The notes: generated from the letters alone by a model not told the origin. A DNA stretch of 64,000 bases from JAJZQZ01 sp963790415 (GCA_963790415.1 CAWBOK010000003.1:620001-684000); one strand, 5' to 3'; counted from the stretch's first letter, positions 8,196 to 17,109 are shown. Numbers and translations are program-made.

Positions 8196-8432
8196 TCAGG
8201 CCGCGCCCTCCTCTTCCAGCACCCGCCGGTACTCGGCGAAGACGTCGAGGCCTTTCTGGGCCTCATCCTCATCGAGTACGGTGATGGCGAAGCCCGCGTG
8301 TACCAAGGCGTATTGTCCCACTTGAGATCCGGGGCAGAGCAGCAGTGAGATCTCTCGGCGTACGCCCTCGAGGTCGATGATGCCGTTGGTTCCTTCGATG
8401 CTCACGATGCGCGCGGGGATGGCGAGGCACAC
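8196..8432 (-). CDS. HypC/HupF-type protein, orphan
   Basis: A 78-residue protein beginning (V/M)CLAIPARIVSIEGTNG, the strict N-terminus of HypC/HybG hydrogenase maturation chaperones. Their first cysteine holds iron during assembly of the NiFe(CN)2CO centre. The body (GQYALVHAGFAITVLDEDEA) also fits the family. I start at the GTG at 8432 because processing to expose Cys2 is essential in the family. No other hyp gene or hydrogenase is seen here; the neighbours are a slipin gene five bases upstream and the CPBP protease gene downstream. Either the hyp genes are elsewhere or this chaperone was recruited to another task. Confidence 0.85.
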   Translation of the reverse strand: MCLAIPARIVSIEGTNGIIDLEGVRREISLLLCPGSQVGQYALVHAGFAITVLDEDEAQKGLDVFAEYRRVLEEEGAA

Positions 8433-8436
8433 GAGG

Positions 8437-9225
8437 TCAGGCCTCATCCGTCGGCGGCTTCGTGGGATAGCGATCGCGCAGAAACGGTTCGAGTAGGTCG
8501 ATCGGCAGCGGGAAGATGACCGTGGAGTTCTTCTCGGCGGCGATCTCGACCAGTGTCTGCATGTAGCGCAGCTGGATCGAGGTCGGGGATGTGTCGAGCA
8601 CCGTGGCGGCCTGGGAGAGCTTCTCCGAGGCCTGGAACTCGCCCTCGGCGGCGATGACCTTGGCACGCCGCTCGCGCTCGGCCTCGGCCTGTCGCGCCAT
8701 GGCCCGCTGCATGCCCTGCGGGATCTCCACGTCCTTTATCTCGACGATGGATACCTTGATGCCCCAGGGGTCGGTCTGCTCGTCGATGATCTCCTGCAGG
8801 CGCATGTTGAGCTTCTCTCGCTCGGTCAGCAGGTGGTCGAGGTCGGCCTGGCCGAGGACGCTCCGCAGGGTGGTCTGGGCGATCTGGGATGTCGCCAGGA
8901 TGTAGTTCTGCACCTCGATCACCGACTTGTTCGGGTCGAGCACTCGGAAGTAGACCACGGCGTTCACCTTGACCGGCACGTTGTCCTTGGTGATGGCTTC
9001 CTGCGGAGGCACGTCCATTGTGACCGTGCGGAGATCGACCCGGGTCATCTTGTCGACGATGGGTATGAGCAGGAAGAGCCCCGGTCCTTTGGCCCCGATG
9101 ACGCGCCCCAGGCGGAAGATCACGCCCCGCTGGTATTCGGGCACGACCTTGACCGCCGCGGAGACGATGAAGAGCAGAAACAGCACTACCGCTACGATCA
9201 CGATCAGTGTTGCCAGAGACGACAT
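8437..9225 (-). CDS. Slipin/stomatin-like SPFH protein
   Basis: The 262-residue protein has one N-terminal membrane helix followed by the SPFH domain: VPEYQRGVIFRLGRVIGAKG, RVDLRTVTMDVPPQ, then TLRSVLGQADLDHLL. An Ala/Glu/Arg-rich helix (EAERERRAKVIAAEGE) is the oligomerisation region. Slipins form membrane rings and are the usual partner of NfeD-type serine proteases, which cleave their C-terminal hydrophobic tail. The nfeD gene lies directly upstream on the same strand with a ten-base gap, the standard arrangement. Strong family match. Confidence 0.94.
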   Translation of the reverse strand: MSSLATLIVIVAVVLFLLFIVSAAVKVVPEYQRGVIFRLGRVIGAKGPGLFLLIPIVDKMTRVDLRTVTMDVPPQEAITKDNVPVKVNAVVYFRVLDPNKSVIEVQNYILATSQIAQTTLRSVLGQADLDHLLTEREKLNMRLQEIIDEQTDPWGIKVSIVEIKDVEIPQGMQRAMARQAEAERERRAKVIAAEGEFQASEKLSQAATVLDTSPTSIQLRYMQTLVEIAAEKNSTVIFPLPIDLLEPFLRDRYPTKPPTDEA

Positions 9226-9234
9226 GATGCCTCC

Positions 9235-10620
9235 CTACCTCGGAGCCTCGGCGGTAGTGTCGCTGGGCGCCTTGTCGGCGCCGGTCTCGGCTGCCGCCCG
9301 CCTCCGCACGTGCAGCTCGAGTCCATCCATGCCGACGACCTCCACCGTGTCGCCGGACCCTATCACCCCATCATCGGTTTGGGCCTTCCACAACTCCCCG
9401 TGAACTAGAACCTGCCCCGAAGGGTCGAGTCGCGTCCTGGCTACTCCGATCTCACCCGTCATGCCCTCACGGCCCGTGGTCGACGGTCGTCCGCGGGCCC
9501 GGGACACTGCCGAGATGACCACGGCGAAGAAGGCGAAGGAGAGTGCCGCCGCTATCCCGATAACAACCCAGCTGACGCTCCCGAACGATCCCGGCACGTC
9601 GAAGAGAAGAAGGCCTCCCAGGATCAAGGCGACCGTGCCGGCAAAGCCCAGGGCCCCGTGACTCTGGATCTTCACCTCTGCCACGTAGAGTACCATCGCC
9701 ACGACGATAAGGGCGAGGCCGACGTAGCTCACGGGGAGCACCTGCATGGCATAGAGCGCGACGAGTAGGGCGATGGCGCCTGCTACTCCGGATATCCCCA
9801 ATCCAGGGCTTTGGAACTCGAAGATCAGGCCGTAGATGCCCAGTAGCAGCAGGATGAAGGCTATGTTGGGATCGACGACGGCGTGCAACAGTCGGTCGCG
9901 CCAGGTCATGGGGACCTGCACCACCGGAGCGCCCGCGGTGTGAAGCGTGATCCCTTTCGGGACGGTCGTGTAGCCATCGAGCTGCCGGAGTAGGTCGTCC
10001 AGGTCCGCGGCTACGAACTCGATCACGTCGGCGGCTTTGGCCTCTCCAGCGGTGAGAGAGACCGACTCGCGCACAGCCTTCTCGGCCCACGTCGCGTTTC
10101 GTTCGTGGGTCGTGGCCAGCCCCTTCATGTACGCCGCCGCGTCGTTGGTCACCTTCGCTTCCATGGTGGCGTCCATCTGACCGTTCAGCGCCACCGGGTG
10201 GGCCGAGCCCAGGTTCGTTTGGGGGGCCATGGCCGTGACATCCGCGCCCATCATGATGTAGACGCCGGCCGAGGCCGAGCGGGCTCCCTGTGGGTAGACG
10301 AAGACCACTACCGGCACTGTCGATGCGATCTCGGCTTGGATGATCCGGCGCATCGAGGTGTCGAGGCCCCCGGGAGTGTCCATCTCTATGACCACGACCC
10401 CGGCGCCGTCCGCCTGCGCATCGCGGATCACCTTCTCCAGGTAGGCGGCCAGTGGTGGGGTGATGGCCCCGTCTGCCGTGGCCACCCAGACCGGAGCCGG
10501 GGCGGCGGTCGCGTGCGCCGGTGCGAAGGCGACCAGGCCGAGGATGGCGGTCGCTGCCACGATTGCCAAGACACGGCGCATAAGCGCCGTGGCGGTTGCG
10601 CGCCGGCTCGTCGGCCTCAT
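9235..10620 (-). CDS. NfeD-type membrane-bound serine protease (ClpP class)
   Basis: This is a 461-residue long-form NfeD protein. A signal peptide is followed by a ClpP-like protease domain (about residues 45-230) with serine in ARSASAGVYIMM and the general-base lysine in NDAAAYMKGLA. Four or five membrane helices come next (about residues 245-370). The C-terminal OB-fold NfeD domain reads GEIGVARTRLDPSGQVLVHG. Long NfeD proteins digest the C-terminus of the slipin encoded next to them and are linked to membrane quality control. I use the ATG at 10,620; a second ATG 13 codons inside would give a shorter signal peptide. Confidence 0.92.
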   Translation of the reverse strand: MRPTSRRATATALMRRVLAIVAATAILGLVAFAPAHATAAPAPVWVATADGAITPPLAAYLEKVIRDAQADGAGVVVIEMDTPGGLDTSMRRIIQAEIASTVPVVVFVYPQGARSASAGVYIMMGADVTAMAPQTNLGSAHPVALNGQMDATMEAKVTNDAAAYMKGLATTHERNATWAEKAVRESVSLTAGEAKAADVIEFVAADLDDLLRQLDGYTTVPKGITLHTAGAPVVQVPMTWRDRLLHAVVDPNIAFILLLLGIYGLIFEFQSPGLGISGVAGAIALLVALYAMQVLPVSYVGLALIVVAMVLYVAEVKIQSHGALGFAGTVALILGGLLLFDVPGSFGSVSWVVIGIAAALSFAFFAVVISAVSRARGRPSTTGREGMTGEIGVARTRLDPSGQVLVHGELWKAQTDDGVIGSGDTVEVVGMDGLELHVRRRAAAETGADKAPSDTTAEAPR

Positions 10621-10626
10621 GGTGGT

Positions 10627-11238
10627 CTACCGGGTGAAGGTCGCCGGGCTGGGATGGCCTCCGTGGGCGACCACGCGCCGTAACGCGGTGCGGGCTTCGA
10701 CCATCGCCGGCAGCAGGCCGCGGAGGTCGACCCTCAGAAGCGACATATCCCCGTCGGTGCGCGCAACCTGGAACCCACTGCTCTCGAGGAACTCCAAGCC
10801 GAACAGGTTGCGCACGCCGCAGAGGTGCTTGTTGCCCAAAGGCCGCGCGTACGCATAGATCTCCTGCACGCGTCGTCGGCGCAGGTGGCCCATGGCCTGG
10901 TGCAGGAGTTGTTGTGCCTCATTGACCGGCCGACCCACTCTTCCGCGCAGGCAGAAGACGAGCACGGCGTCGTCCGGCGGTGGACCGAGGGGCAGACCGT
11001 GCGGTCGCGAAAGCGCGCGCACCGGAGCGAACTGGACGGCGGCCACGGTCTCCCTACCGTCCATGGCGACGAGGCCGACGCTGCCCCAGGTGCGTTCCAG
11101 CGAGGCCATCCAATCGAGGCGCCGCTGCAGCACGACGCTCGTGTCGGACCCCTTGGTGCTCTGCCACCAGAGGCACTCGGGACACGGATGAGGAAGCAGC
11201 CCCTGCGAGGCCGGTATGACTTCCACGTAGGTGGGCAT
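10627..11238 (-). CDS. GNAT-like acetyltransferase of an actinobacterial type
   Basis: The 203-residue protein begins with a cysteine-containing segment (HPCPECLWWQ) and carries a GNAT-like core: ETVAAVQFAPVRALSRPHG, then VNEAQQLLHQAMGHLRRRRV, and FLESSGFQVARTDGDMSL near the end. The fold is inferred from this pattern; the substrate is unknown. The frame is open upstream through the Asp23 gene, but the ATG at 11,238 matches the family start, follows a GAGGG and leaves a 23-base gap to the corrected Asp23 stop. The NfeD gene starts six bases after its stop. Confidence 0.7.
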   Translation of the reverse strand: MPTYVEVIPASQGLLPHPCPECLWWQSTKGSDTSVVLQRRLDWMASLERTWGSVGLVAMDGRETVAAVQFAPVRALSRPHGLPLGPPPDDAVLVFCLRGRVGRPVNEAQQLLHQAMGHLRRRRVQEIYAYARPLGNKHLCGVRNLFGLEFLESSGFQVARTDGDMSLLRVDLRGLLPAMVEARTALRRVVAHGGHPSPATFTR

Positions 11239-11261
11239 CGCGTTCCGGCCCTCGCCGAATC

Positions 11262-11680
11262 CTAAGCGGGTTCGGGCGGGGCGGGTTCTGGGGGGCGTCG
11301 ACCTCGTCCACGTACAGCGTGGTCGTGCGAACGTCGAGATCGAGGAGGCCGCGCATCTTCCGGGCGAGGACATCTTCCACTTCGCGGGCCAGGTCGGGGA
11401 TGATCACTCCCCATCCCACCTTGACGTGCACGTCGATCTCGATGACGCTCGGCGCCACACTTCGCACCACGACGCCTTTGGTCGGCGAGTCGGCGCGCAT
11501 ACGGCCGGAGAGCGCCTTCCAGTGCGACCCATGGAGAGACGCGATCCCCGGGATCCCGCGCACGGCATCGGCTACGTAGGCCGCCGCCACGTCCTCGGCC
11601 ACGACTGCACGATCACCCGCTTCCGTGGGAACGGCCGGCACCTCACCGGCGGGGGGGTCATCATGGACCATGTCCCTCAC
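11262..11680 (-). CDS. Asp23/Gls24-family envelope stress protein, frameshifted near its end
   Basis: The protein carries the Asp23 signature VVRSVAPSVIEIDVHVKVGW followed by LAREVEDVLARKMRGL and TTLYVDEVDAP. Family members sit under the membrane in Gram-positive bacteria and respond to envelope stress. As written, the frame runs on 180 bases into the GNAT gene. Adding one C to the CCCCCC run at the VDAP codons gives a natural end (VDAPPEPAPPEPA then TAG at 11,264-11,262). I annotate that end and treat the missing C as a run-length error or slippage. The start is GTG 11,680, or the ATG three codons further in. Confidence 0.8.
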
Positions 11681-11754
11681 CTCCGTGTTCCGGGTCTGGC
11701 CCGGATCTGCCCGCCGAAGCGCTCTCCGCCTCGTCTGGTTCTATGTATACCAGA

Positions 11755-12651
11755 TTACGACGATACCGACTCTCTCGGCAGACGGTTCATCACCTGTGCC
11801 GCCGGGCGTCGGGCACACAGGCGGTGAAGCAGGACCTCCGGTCGAGTGGCCAGCCGGAAAGGCAAGAACGTGGTGCCGATGCCCGCGGAGACCGCCAGCC
11901 AGCCGTCTCCCCATCGGTGTATGCCGTCGACAACCGGAAGTTTCTCGCGATGCACGCGCACTTTGCCCCACGGGGTGGGCACACGGATCTGCCCACCGTG
12001 CGTGTGCCCGGCGAAGGCCATGGTATACCTGCCTTCCAGTCCGTCTCCCGGAACGGGGGGGCGGTGGATGAGCAACAGCGAGACATCTCCGTCCGCCGGG
12101 AGGTCACCACGCATGCGGTGGCCTCCGGTAAGGTAGTCGGCGCCGCACACCACCAGCCTGGCGCCGCCGGCCTGGGGAGTCACCGCCACGCATTCATCGC
12201 GCAGCATCCGGATGCCTGAGTCCGCCCACTCCGGGATCTGCGGACGGTGCGCGAACGGGTTCTTGCTCAGACCGTACTCGTGGTTGCCGCTTACGGCGAA
12301 CATGCCGAGCCGCGGTCTCAACTGGGAGAGGATCTCGACGCATCGGCGCGCTCCATGTCCCGCGCCCACGATGTCGCCGGTGAGCACGACCAGATCCGGG
12401 TCGCGCGCCCGGGCCCACGATACCGCGTGGCTGAGCGTCCACAGGTTCAGCCCGGGCTGCCCGGCGTGCACGTCGGAGAGGTGCAGGATACTCAGCCCTT
12501 CGAGGTCGGCGGGGAGGCCCGGGATGTCGAGCGTCGTCTCCCGCATGGCCAGCCACTGCGCCTCGAAGGTCATGTAGGCGGCTGCCGAGAAACCGGCGGC
12601 CATCCCGAGCCCGAAGAGTCTCTTGGCGCCTCGGCGGCGGCTCCGTATCAA
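11755..12651 (-). CDS. Membrane-anchored metallophosphoesterase
   Basis: A 298-residue calcineurin-like phosphoesterase. One N-terminal hydrophobic helix is followed by LSILHLSDVHAGQPG (D-x-H), VVLTGDIVGAG (GD), VSGNHEYGLSKNPF (GNH), LLIHRPP and MAFAGHTHGGQIRVP (GHTHGG), so all five metal-binding blocks are present. It resembles YkuE-like enzymes that act on lipid or envelope phosphates. The start is the TTG at 12,651, which overlaps the previous gene's TGA as TTGA; upstream codons in this frame read as noise. The pair is therefore translationally coupled. Confidence 0.88.
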   Translation of the reverse strand: MIRSRRRGAKRLFGLGMAAGFSAAAYMTFEAQWLAMRETTLDIPGLPADLEGLSILHLSDVHAGQPGLNLWTLSHAVSWARARDPDLVVLTGDIVGAGHGARRCVEILSQLRPRLGMFAVSGNHEYGLSKNPFAHRPQIPEWADSGIRMLRDECVAVTPQAGGARLVVCGADYLTGGHRMRGDLPADGDVSLLLIHRPPVPGDGLEGRYTMAFAGHTHGGQIRVPTPWGKVRVHREKLPVVDGIHRWGDGWLAVSAGIGTTFLPFRLATRPEVLLHRLCARRPAAQVMNRLPRESVSS

Positions 12652-12968
12652 GCCGTGGTCCCCGCGTGGGGCGGGTCGGCGCCGACGGGGGGCATAGCCC
12701 CGAGGGTCTCGTTGAGTTTTTCGCGCAGCCGGCGGCGGGTGTCGTCGATCTTGGCCTGCATGTCCAGGTTCGCCGAGCCGGAAGCGCCACTGTCGGATAC
12801 GGTGTCTTCCGGCGTCCCGGTTGCACACGAGCAGCTACCCCAGGCGCAGCATTGCCGCATCAGGTCGGTTCCTCGGGAGAGGAACCCACGTCCGCGGGGA
12901 GTGGTGAGGAAGTAGGCGAGTGCACCGCCGGCACTCACCACTACGAACATCCACTTGAGTCGTTTCAT
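12648..12968 (-). CDS. Small YtxH-like membrane protein
   Basis: 106 residues: one N-terminal membrane helix (LKWMFVVVSAGGALAYFLTT) followed by PRGRGFLSRG, the usual exit sequence of YtxH-like proteins. A cysteine-rich patch (RQCCAWGSCSC) and a C-terminal amphipathic helix (DDTRRRLREKLNETLG) follow. The cysteine patch is unusual for the family and could bind metal. The ATG at 12,968 gives this structure; longer readings upstream have no sensible composition. Function unknown. Confidence 0.65.
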   Translation of the reverse strand: MKRLKWMFVVVSAGGALAYFLTTPRGRGFLSRGTDLMRQCCAWGSCSCATGTPEDTVSDSGASGSANLDMQAKIDDTRRRLREKLNETLGAMPPVGADPPHAGTTA

Positions 12969-13101
12969 GGCAATGACCTCTCGTTCTGAAGCGGGCTCTG
13001 AAGCGTACTGGTAGAGTGTAGCCGACGCCGCATCTGATTGTCGGCGTGCTTTCACTGCCTGGGCGAAGAACGGAGCCACAGGGCTGAGAGGAGAACAGAG
13101 C

Positions 13102-13977
13102 ATGGGTTTCACGCGCGGGCTTTCCCGAGTCGAGGCCGCGTGGCTCGCCTGTTTCGAAGAGATGGGTCGGGAAGGCGAACAGGCGGTCGTGCGACTGGCT
13201 GGCCGAGCCGAGGGGCGGCGGTGCCTCGGCCGAGGTGGAGGCGGCGACGTGACGATCGAACTCGACCGTGCGGCCGAGGAGGCCATGGTCGGGGTGCTGG
13301 CCTCCGCTGCTCCCTGTCGACACACGCTCATAGCGGAAGAGCGCGGAGTCGTCATCTGCCAAGATGCTGACTGGAGGGTGACCTTGGACCCGGTGGACGG
13401 CAGCCTGAATGCCAAGCGGGGACTAGAACCCTACGCGACCACCATCGCGGCGGCCGATGGAGAGACCCTTGGGGACATCGCCGTAGCCTACACGCGGGAC
13501 TACGCCCGAGGACACCTCTATGCGGCGGTCCGGGGGGCGGGGGCGCTGATCGAGTGGGCGGGTCCGGCCGTCCGGCCAGAAGCGATGGCCGCCGATGGCC
13601 CGGTGGAAGTGGTGTTGTTCGAAGGTGGGGCGCCTCACGATCAGGATGCCCGTTTCCGGGACGTGGCCCGCCTCGCCGTCCCTGAGCCGAATCCGCAGCT
13701 GCGCGTGCGACAGATCGGGTCGTTGGCGCTATCCCTGTGCCTTGTCGCTGTGGGCGTGGCCGATGTGCTCGTGGCCCCGATCCCGTCACGCGCTGTCGAC
13801 ATAGCGGGCGGTCTCCTGATCCTGCGCGAATGCGGCGGGGGTGCGGCCGCCATTGACGGCTCCGAGTTGTTCGACCACCCCCTGGATCTGGCCAGGCGGG
13901 CACCCTTTGTCGCGTGGCGCAAAGGAGTCGATGGACCACGAGTGACGGCCCGCGCGCGCACGTGCTTCGGAAGGTGA
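13102..13977 (+). CDS. Inositol monophosphatase/FBPase-IV type sugar phosphatase
   Basis: The 291-residue protein carries the lithium-sensitive phosphatase motifs: LIAEERG (metal-binding Glu), then TLDPVDGSLNAKRG (DPxDGxxN), and the C-terminal RAVDIAGGLLILRECGG (the third metal aspartate). The KRG after the second motif and the overall shape suit the archaeal-like IMPase/FBPase group, which hydrolyses inositol-1-phosphate or fructose-1,6-bisphosphate. It stands alone on the plus strand, divergent from the YtxH-like gene. A GGAGAA lies eight bases before its ATG. Substrate not resolvable from sequence. Confidence 0.85.
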   Translation: MGFTRGLSRVEAAWLACFEEMGREGEQAVVRLAGRAEGRRCLGRGGGGDVTIELDRAAEEAMVGVLASAAPCRHTLIAEERGVVICQDADWRVTLDPVDGSLNAKRGLEPYATTIAAADGETLGDIAVAYTRDYARGHLYAAVRGAGALIEWAGPAVRPEAMAADGPVEVVLFEGGAPHDQDARFRDVARLAVPEPNPQLRVRQIGSLALSLCLVAVGVADVLVAPIPSRAVDIAGGLLILRECGGGAAAIDGSELFDHPLDLARRAPFVAWRKGVDGPRVTARARTCFGR

Positions 13978-14190
13978 CGACCCGCGTCACGCCGCAAGTG
14001 CGCCCGGCGGCCGAGCTTCGTTGCGGACGGACCCAGGGTCGCTCCGGAACGACGCTTCGCCGACAGGGCGCGATGGACAGCGCGAGGCAAGGACGCAGGG
14101 AGCGCTCGTAGCCGGAGGCTACGGGTGCGACTGAGGACGCGCATCACGCCGTCAAGTGCGCCCCGGCGGCCGACGCTTCGTTGCGAGCGG
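13976..14190. repeat. Two dispersed repeat copies (B and C) flanking a structured spacer
   Basis: Copy B (13,976-14,030) and copy C (14,132-14,190) share about 50 bases with copy A at 5,877. Between them lies GC-rich DNA with a short hairpin, GTAGCCGGAGGCTAC at 14,108-14,122. The region has no convincing gene. It could be a REP-like intergenic element or a structured transcript end. Confidence 0.5.
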
Positions 14191-14194
14191 ACCC

Positions 14195-15298
14195 CTAAGG
14201 GCCGAGAAGTCGCTCGGCGGCCGACAGAGCGTAGACTTGGACTTCGGGGTCGGGGTCTTCGAGACAGTGCTGCAACTGGGACAGCGCTTCGGGTGTACCA
14301 ACCTGCTCGAGCGCGTCGATCGCGGCCTTCTTGAAGTCGATCTCGTCCGAGAGTGCCAGAGCGTCGCCGATCTCCCTGGGAGACATGGAGGACAGGTCGT
14401 CGGCGCCCCGCACCGGTGATGGCGCCTGACTCTCCTCTGTCTCGGGTGCCTGACTCTCCTCGGCCTCAGGCGCCGGGCTCTCTTCGGTCTCGGGTACGGG
14501 ACTGGGATCATCGTGTAGCACTGAGAGTTCTGTGTCGAGGGCGAGTTCCGAACCGCCCACCGCGCTTCCCCAGTCCTCCGGAGGAAGTACGTGAGCCATC
14601 TCCGCGGGTGGGAGTGCGCCGATCGCCCCCGGTTGCACCGCCGAGGCTCCGGCCGGTACCACTCCTTTGGGGACGAGGTCCTCTTCTTCGCTCTCGAACT
14701 CGCCCTTCAGCGACACGGCGTATTGGCGGATGCGTTGGAGTCTCGACCGTTTTGACTCGTTGGAGCGCCCGGTCATCTTCGGTGTGAGCGTATCCACCGC
14801 GTCGATGATCCGCTGCGGCCGGTAGAGCTCCAGCCGGCGGAACTCGGCGGGGTCGAGTTCGCCCGAGTTCTGGAGCAGAGATTTGACCAGGACCATGACC
14901 GGGTCCGTCTCGAACATCGGGGTCGCCCGAGGCTTCGCGCCCGTGGCGGCGACCGCGGGTCGGGCCTCGGTCGCCGGGTAGGCATCGTCGGCGGGCCCAG
15001 CGTAGCCGGCGTGCTCGGCCCCGACCACAGGTTGGGCCTCAGCTATCGGGCCGGCGTCGATGGCCGGCTCGGCGCCGCCGGCGGGCCAGGCGGCCGTGGC
15101 GGAGGGTTCCTCATCGGCCGGCCACGTTTCGGGTCCGGAAGCCCAGCCGGACTCGGGTTCCGCGACTGCCGGTCCGGGCGGGGCAGGCGCCCGATCCCTC
15201 CGTGCCCGGACCCCGCGCAGCACCAGCACCAACACCAGAACGAGCAGTGCTATCACCGCTACTGCTCCGATGATGTAGACCGGGTCAAGAGAAGGCAT
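14195..15298 (-). CDS. Single-pass membrane protein with HEAT-like C-terminus
   Basis: The 367-residue protein has one N-terminal membrane helix (VYIIGAVAVIALLVLVLVLV) and an Ala/Pro/Glu-rich disordered stretch (residues 30-120). A helical middle (ELDPAEFRRLELYRPQRIID) follows, then a tandem acidic repeat (PETEESPAPEAEESQAPETE) near residue 300. It ends in one or two HEAT-like repeats (AIDALEQVGTPEALSQLQHC). HEAT repeats mediate protein contacts, so a cytoplasmic scaffold is likely. ATG 15,298 is chosen because it starts directly before the helix. No characterised family recognised. Confidence 0.65.
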   Translation of the reverse strand: MPSLDPVYIIGAVAVIALLVLVLVLVLRGVRARRDRAPAPPGPAVAEPESGWASGPETWPADEEPSATAAWPAGGAEPAIDAGPIAEAQPVVGAEHAGYAGPADDAYPATEARPAVAATGAKPRATPMFETDPVMVLVKSLLQNSGELDPAEFRRLELYRPQRIIDAVDTLTPKMTGRSNESKRSRLQRIRQYAVSLKGEFESEEEDLVPKGVVPAGASAVQPGAIGALPPAEMAHVLPPEDWGSAVGGSELALDTELSVLHDDPSPVPETEESPAPEAEESQAPETEESQAPSPVRGADDLSSMSPREIGDALALSDEIDFKKAAIDALEQVGTPEALSQLQHCLEDPDPEVQVYALSAAERLLGP

Positions 15299-15397
15299 GT
15301 CTTCCGTCCTTTCTCGCTCGTGCGCGGCCCGGAGGCGGGCCCATGTTCGCCGATTCTGGTTCCTCCGTTGGCCGCGTGCTACCGTTGAAGCGCTTCC

Positions 15398-16171
15398 GTG
15401 ATCGACACTCACTCACATCTGCTTCCTGGTATCGACGACGGAGCGGCTACGCTTGAAGAGAGCGTTGCGCTCGCGCGTCAGGCTGCCGCCGTGGGCGTCC
15501 GTGAAATCGTCTGTACTCCTCATCTGCGCCTGCCGGATGACCCTGCGGGAGACCAGGCCGCCGATATCCTGCCTGTGGTGCAGGCGGCTCTCGACGCGGC
15601 CGGTATTCCCATCCTCCTCCATCTTGGCTACGAACTCGGATTCTCCTTCGCAGCGGGTTTGGAGCCGGAGCAATTGGCGCGCTATACCATCGGCGCGTCG
15701 TCGGCTATTCTCGTGGAGATCCCGCACGTAGGGTGGCCTCCGCTGGCCGAGCGGAACGTGCATCGGTGGAGACTACAGGGTTTTATTCCCATTCTTGCCC
15801 ATCCCGAACGGTGCGACCGCGCGCAGCGTGATCCTTCGCTCGTGGAGACGTTGCTGCGAATGGGAGCGGTCGCCCAGGGCACCACTCCCAGCCTGATGGG
15901 CTTGTTTGGCCCTGCCAGCCGGCGTCTGCTGCTGCGGCTCTTGGCCGGGGGCGGCCTCTCTCTGCTTGCCAGCGACACTCATTTCGGCAGGTCCAGCGGG
16001 CGGGATCTGCGTGCGGCCACCCACCGGTTGCTACAGTATGCTCCGGGCGCCGACGTGCGGACTCTCACAGAGGACAACCCGGCGCGCCTGTTGCGCGGAG
16101 AGCCTCTGCTGGCGGTGGAGCCGGTTAGGGTGTTGCGGTCCTGGGAAACCTACATACGACGGGTGTTGTGA
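15398..16171 (+). CDS. PHP-domain tyrosine phosphatase, CpsB/CapC/YwqE type
   Basis: The 257-residue protein begins MIDTHSHLLPGIDDGA, the metal-binding N-terminus of CpsB/YwqE phosphatases. It continues with EIVCTPHLRLPDD, LILLHLGYELG-like residues, and then FIPILAHPERCD and LLASDTHFGR, which supply the remaining histidines and aspartate. These manganese-dependent enzymes dephosphorylate the tyrosine kinase of capsule and exopolysaccharide export. No kinase or export gene is next to it; instead a sortase gene overlaps its stop. GTG start, with the opposite-strand HEAT gene diverging 100 bases upstream. Confidence 0.88.
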   Translation: MIDTHSHLLPGIDDGAATLEESVALARQAAAVGVREIVCTPHLRLPDDPAGDQAADILPVVQAALDAAGIPILLHLGYELGFSFAAGLEPEQLARYTIGASSAILVEIPHVGWPPLAERNVHRWRLQGFIPILAHPERCDRAQRDPSLVETLLRMGAVAQGTTPSLMGLFGPASRRLLLRLLAGGGLSLLASDTHFGRSSGRDLRAATHRLLQYAPGADVRTLTEDNPARLLRGEPLLAVEPVRVLRSWETYIRRVL

Positions 16172-16971
16172 TGGTCGATCAAGAGCATAATCGTTCAAGA
16201 TGGCAATGGCGTCGGGTCTTGGCCGATGTTCTCATCGTTGTGGGCGTGGCTGTGCTGCTCTACCCCGTGGGGACGTGGGGGTACGCGTGGTGGCAACAGA
16301 GGGAACTCGCGCGAAAGCTGGTTGCGAGTCATCCGGCTCTCACGATTCCCAGCGCGTCGTATTTCCACGAGGACATGTTCCAGCTGAAAGCCGAGCAGGA
16401 TGCGCAGCAAGAGGCGCTCGCTGAGGCCGAGCGGGTTGCCGCGAAGGCCAAGCGCGATGCAGAGCTGGCGTCATTGGCCGAGGCGGCTCGGGCCTACACT
16501 GATTCGTTCGCCGTGGGAGCTGCTTCCGGCGTCGTCCCTATCGGCCGTGTGATCATCCCCAAGATAGGGGTCGACGTTGTTCTCGTGCAGGGGACCGGTC
16601 GGGGTGATCTTCGGGAGGGGCCGGGGCACTGGCCGGAGACGCCGCTACCCGGCTTGGGCGGCAACTTCGTGGTCTCGGGCCACCGGACCACCTACGGCGC
16701 ACCGTTCCTGAGGCTCGACAAACTGGCTGCCGGAGACGAGATCGACGTGCTTCTGCCGTACGTTGCGGCCACCTACCGGGTTACACGCACCATCATCGTG
16801 CGCCCCGACCAGACGGATGTAGTGGCTCAGCGGGGGGTGGAGGAGTTGTCGTTGGCCACCTGCCACCCTATCTACAGTGCCCGCCAGCGGCTGGTCGTGC
16901 AGGCAGAGATGGTGTCGTTCAAGCTGCTGGAGACGGCCGCGGCCGCGACCACTCCCGCGGGCGGAGGCTGA
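16171..16971 (+). CDS. Sortase, class E-like
   Basis: The 266-residue protein has an N-terminal membrane helix (VLIVVGVAVLLYPVGTWGYA) and a charged coiled region. The sortase fold is clear: RVIIPKIGVDVVLVQGT, NFVVSGHRTTYGAPF with the catalytic histidine, and LSLATCHPIYSARQRLVV with the catalytic cysteine and arginine. This form (ATCHP) is common in class E/D enzymes of Actinomycetota. It attaches secreted proteins to the wall outside the cell. A GTG three bases upstream is equally possible. It overlaps the PHP phosphatase gene, suggesting joint expression. Confidence 0.9.
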   Translation: MVDQEHNRSRWQWRRVLADVLIVVGVAVLLYPVGTWGYAWWQQRELARKLVASHPALTIPSASYFHEDMFQLKAEQDAQQEALAEAERVAAKAKRDAELASLAEAARAYTDSFAVGAASGVVPIGRVIIPKIGVDVVLVQGTGRGDLREGPGHWPETPLPGLGGNFVVSGHRTTYGAPFLRLDKLAAGDEIDVLLPYVAATYRVTRTIIVRPDQTDVVAQRGVEELSLATCHPIYSARQRLVVQAEMVSFKLLETAAAATTPAGGG

Positions 16972-17044
16972 GGTCGGAGCGGGCGCCCGGGCGATCGGTC
17001 GGGTCTTCGCGGGAGACCGCTGTCAATCCAAATCGGCCGCACCG

Positions 17045-17073
17045 TTTACATCGTTCGGCCTGCGCTGTAGCAT
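17045..17073 (+). promoter_or_regulatory. Sigma-70-like promoter before the SHOCT-MarR-MFS operon
   Basis: TTTACA (17,045-17,050) and TAGCAT (17,068-17,073) are separated by 17 bases. They lie 37 bases before the start codon of the SHOCT gene. Confidence 0.5.
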
Positions 17074-17109
17074 TGAGAGCGGCGCAGACCGCGTCAGACG
17101 GAGGATACG

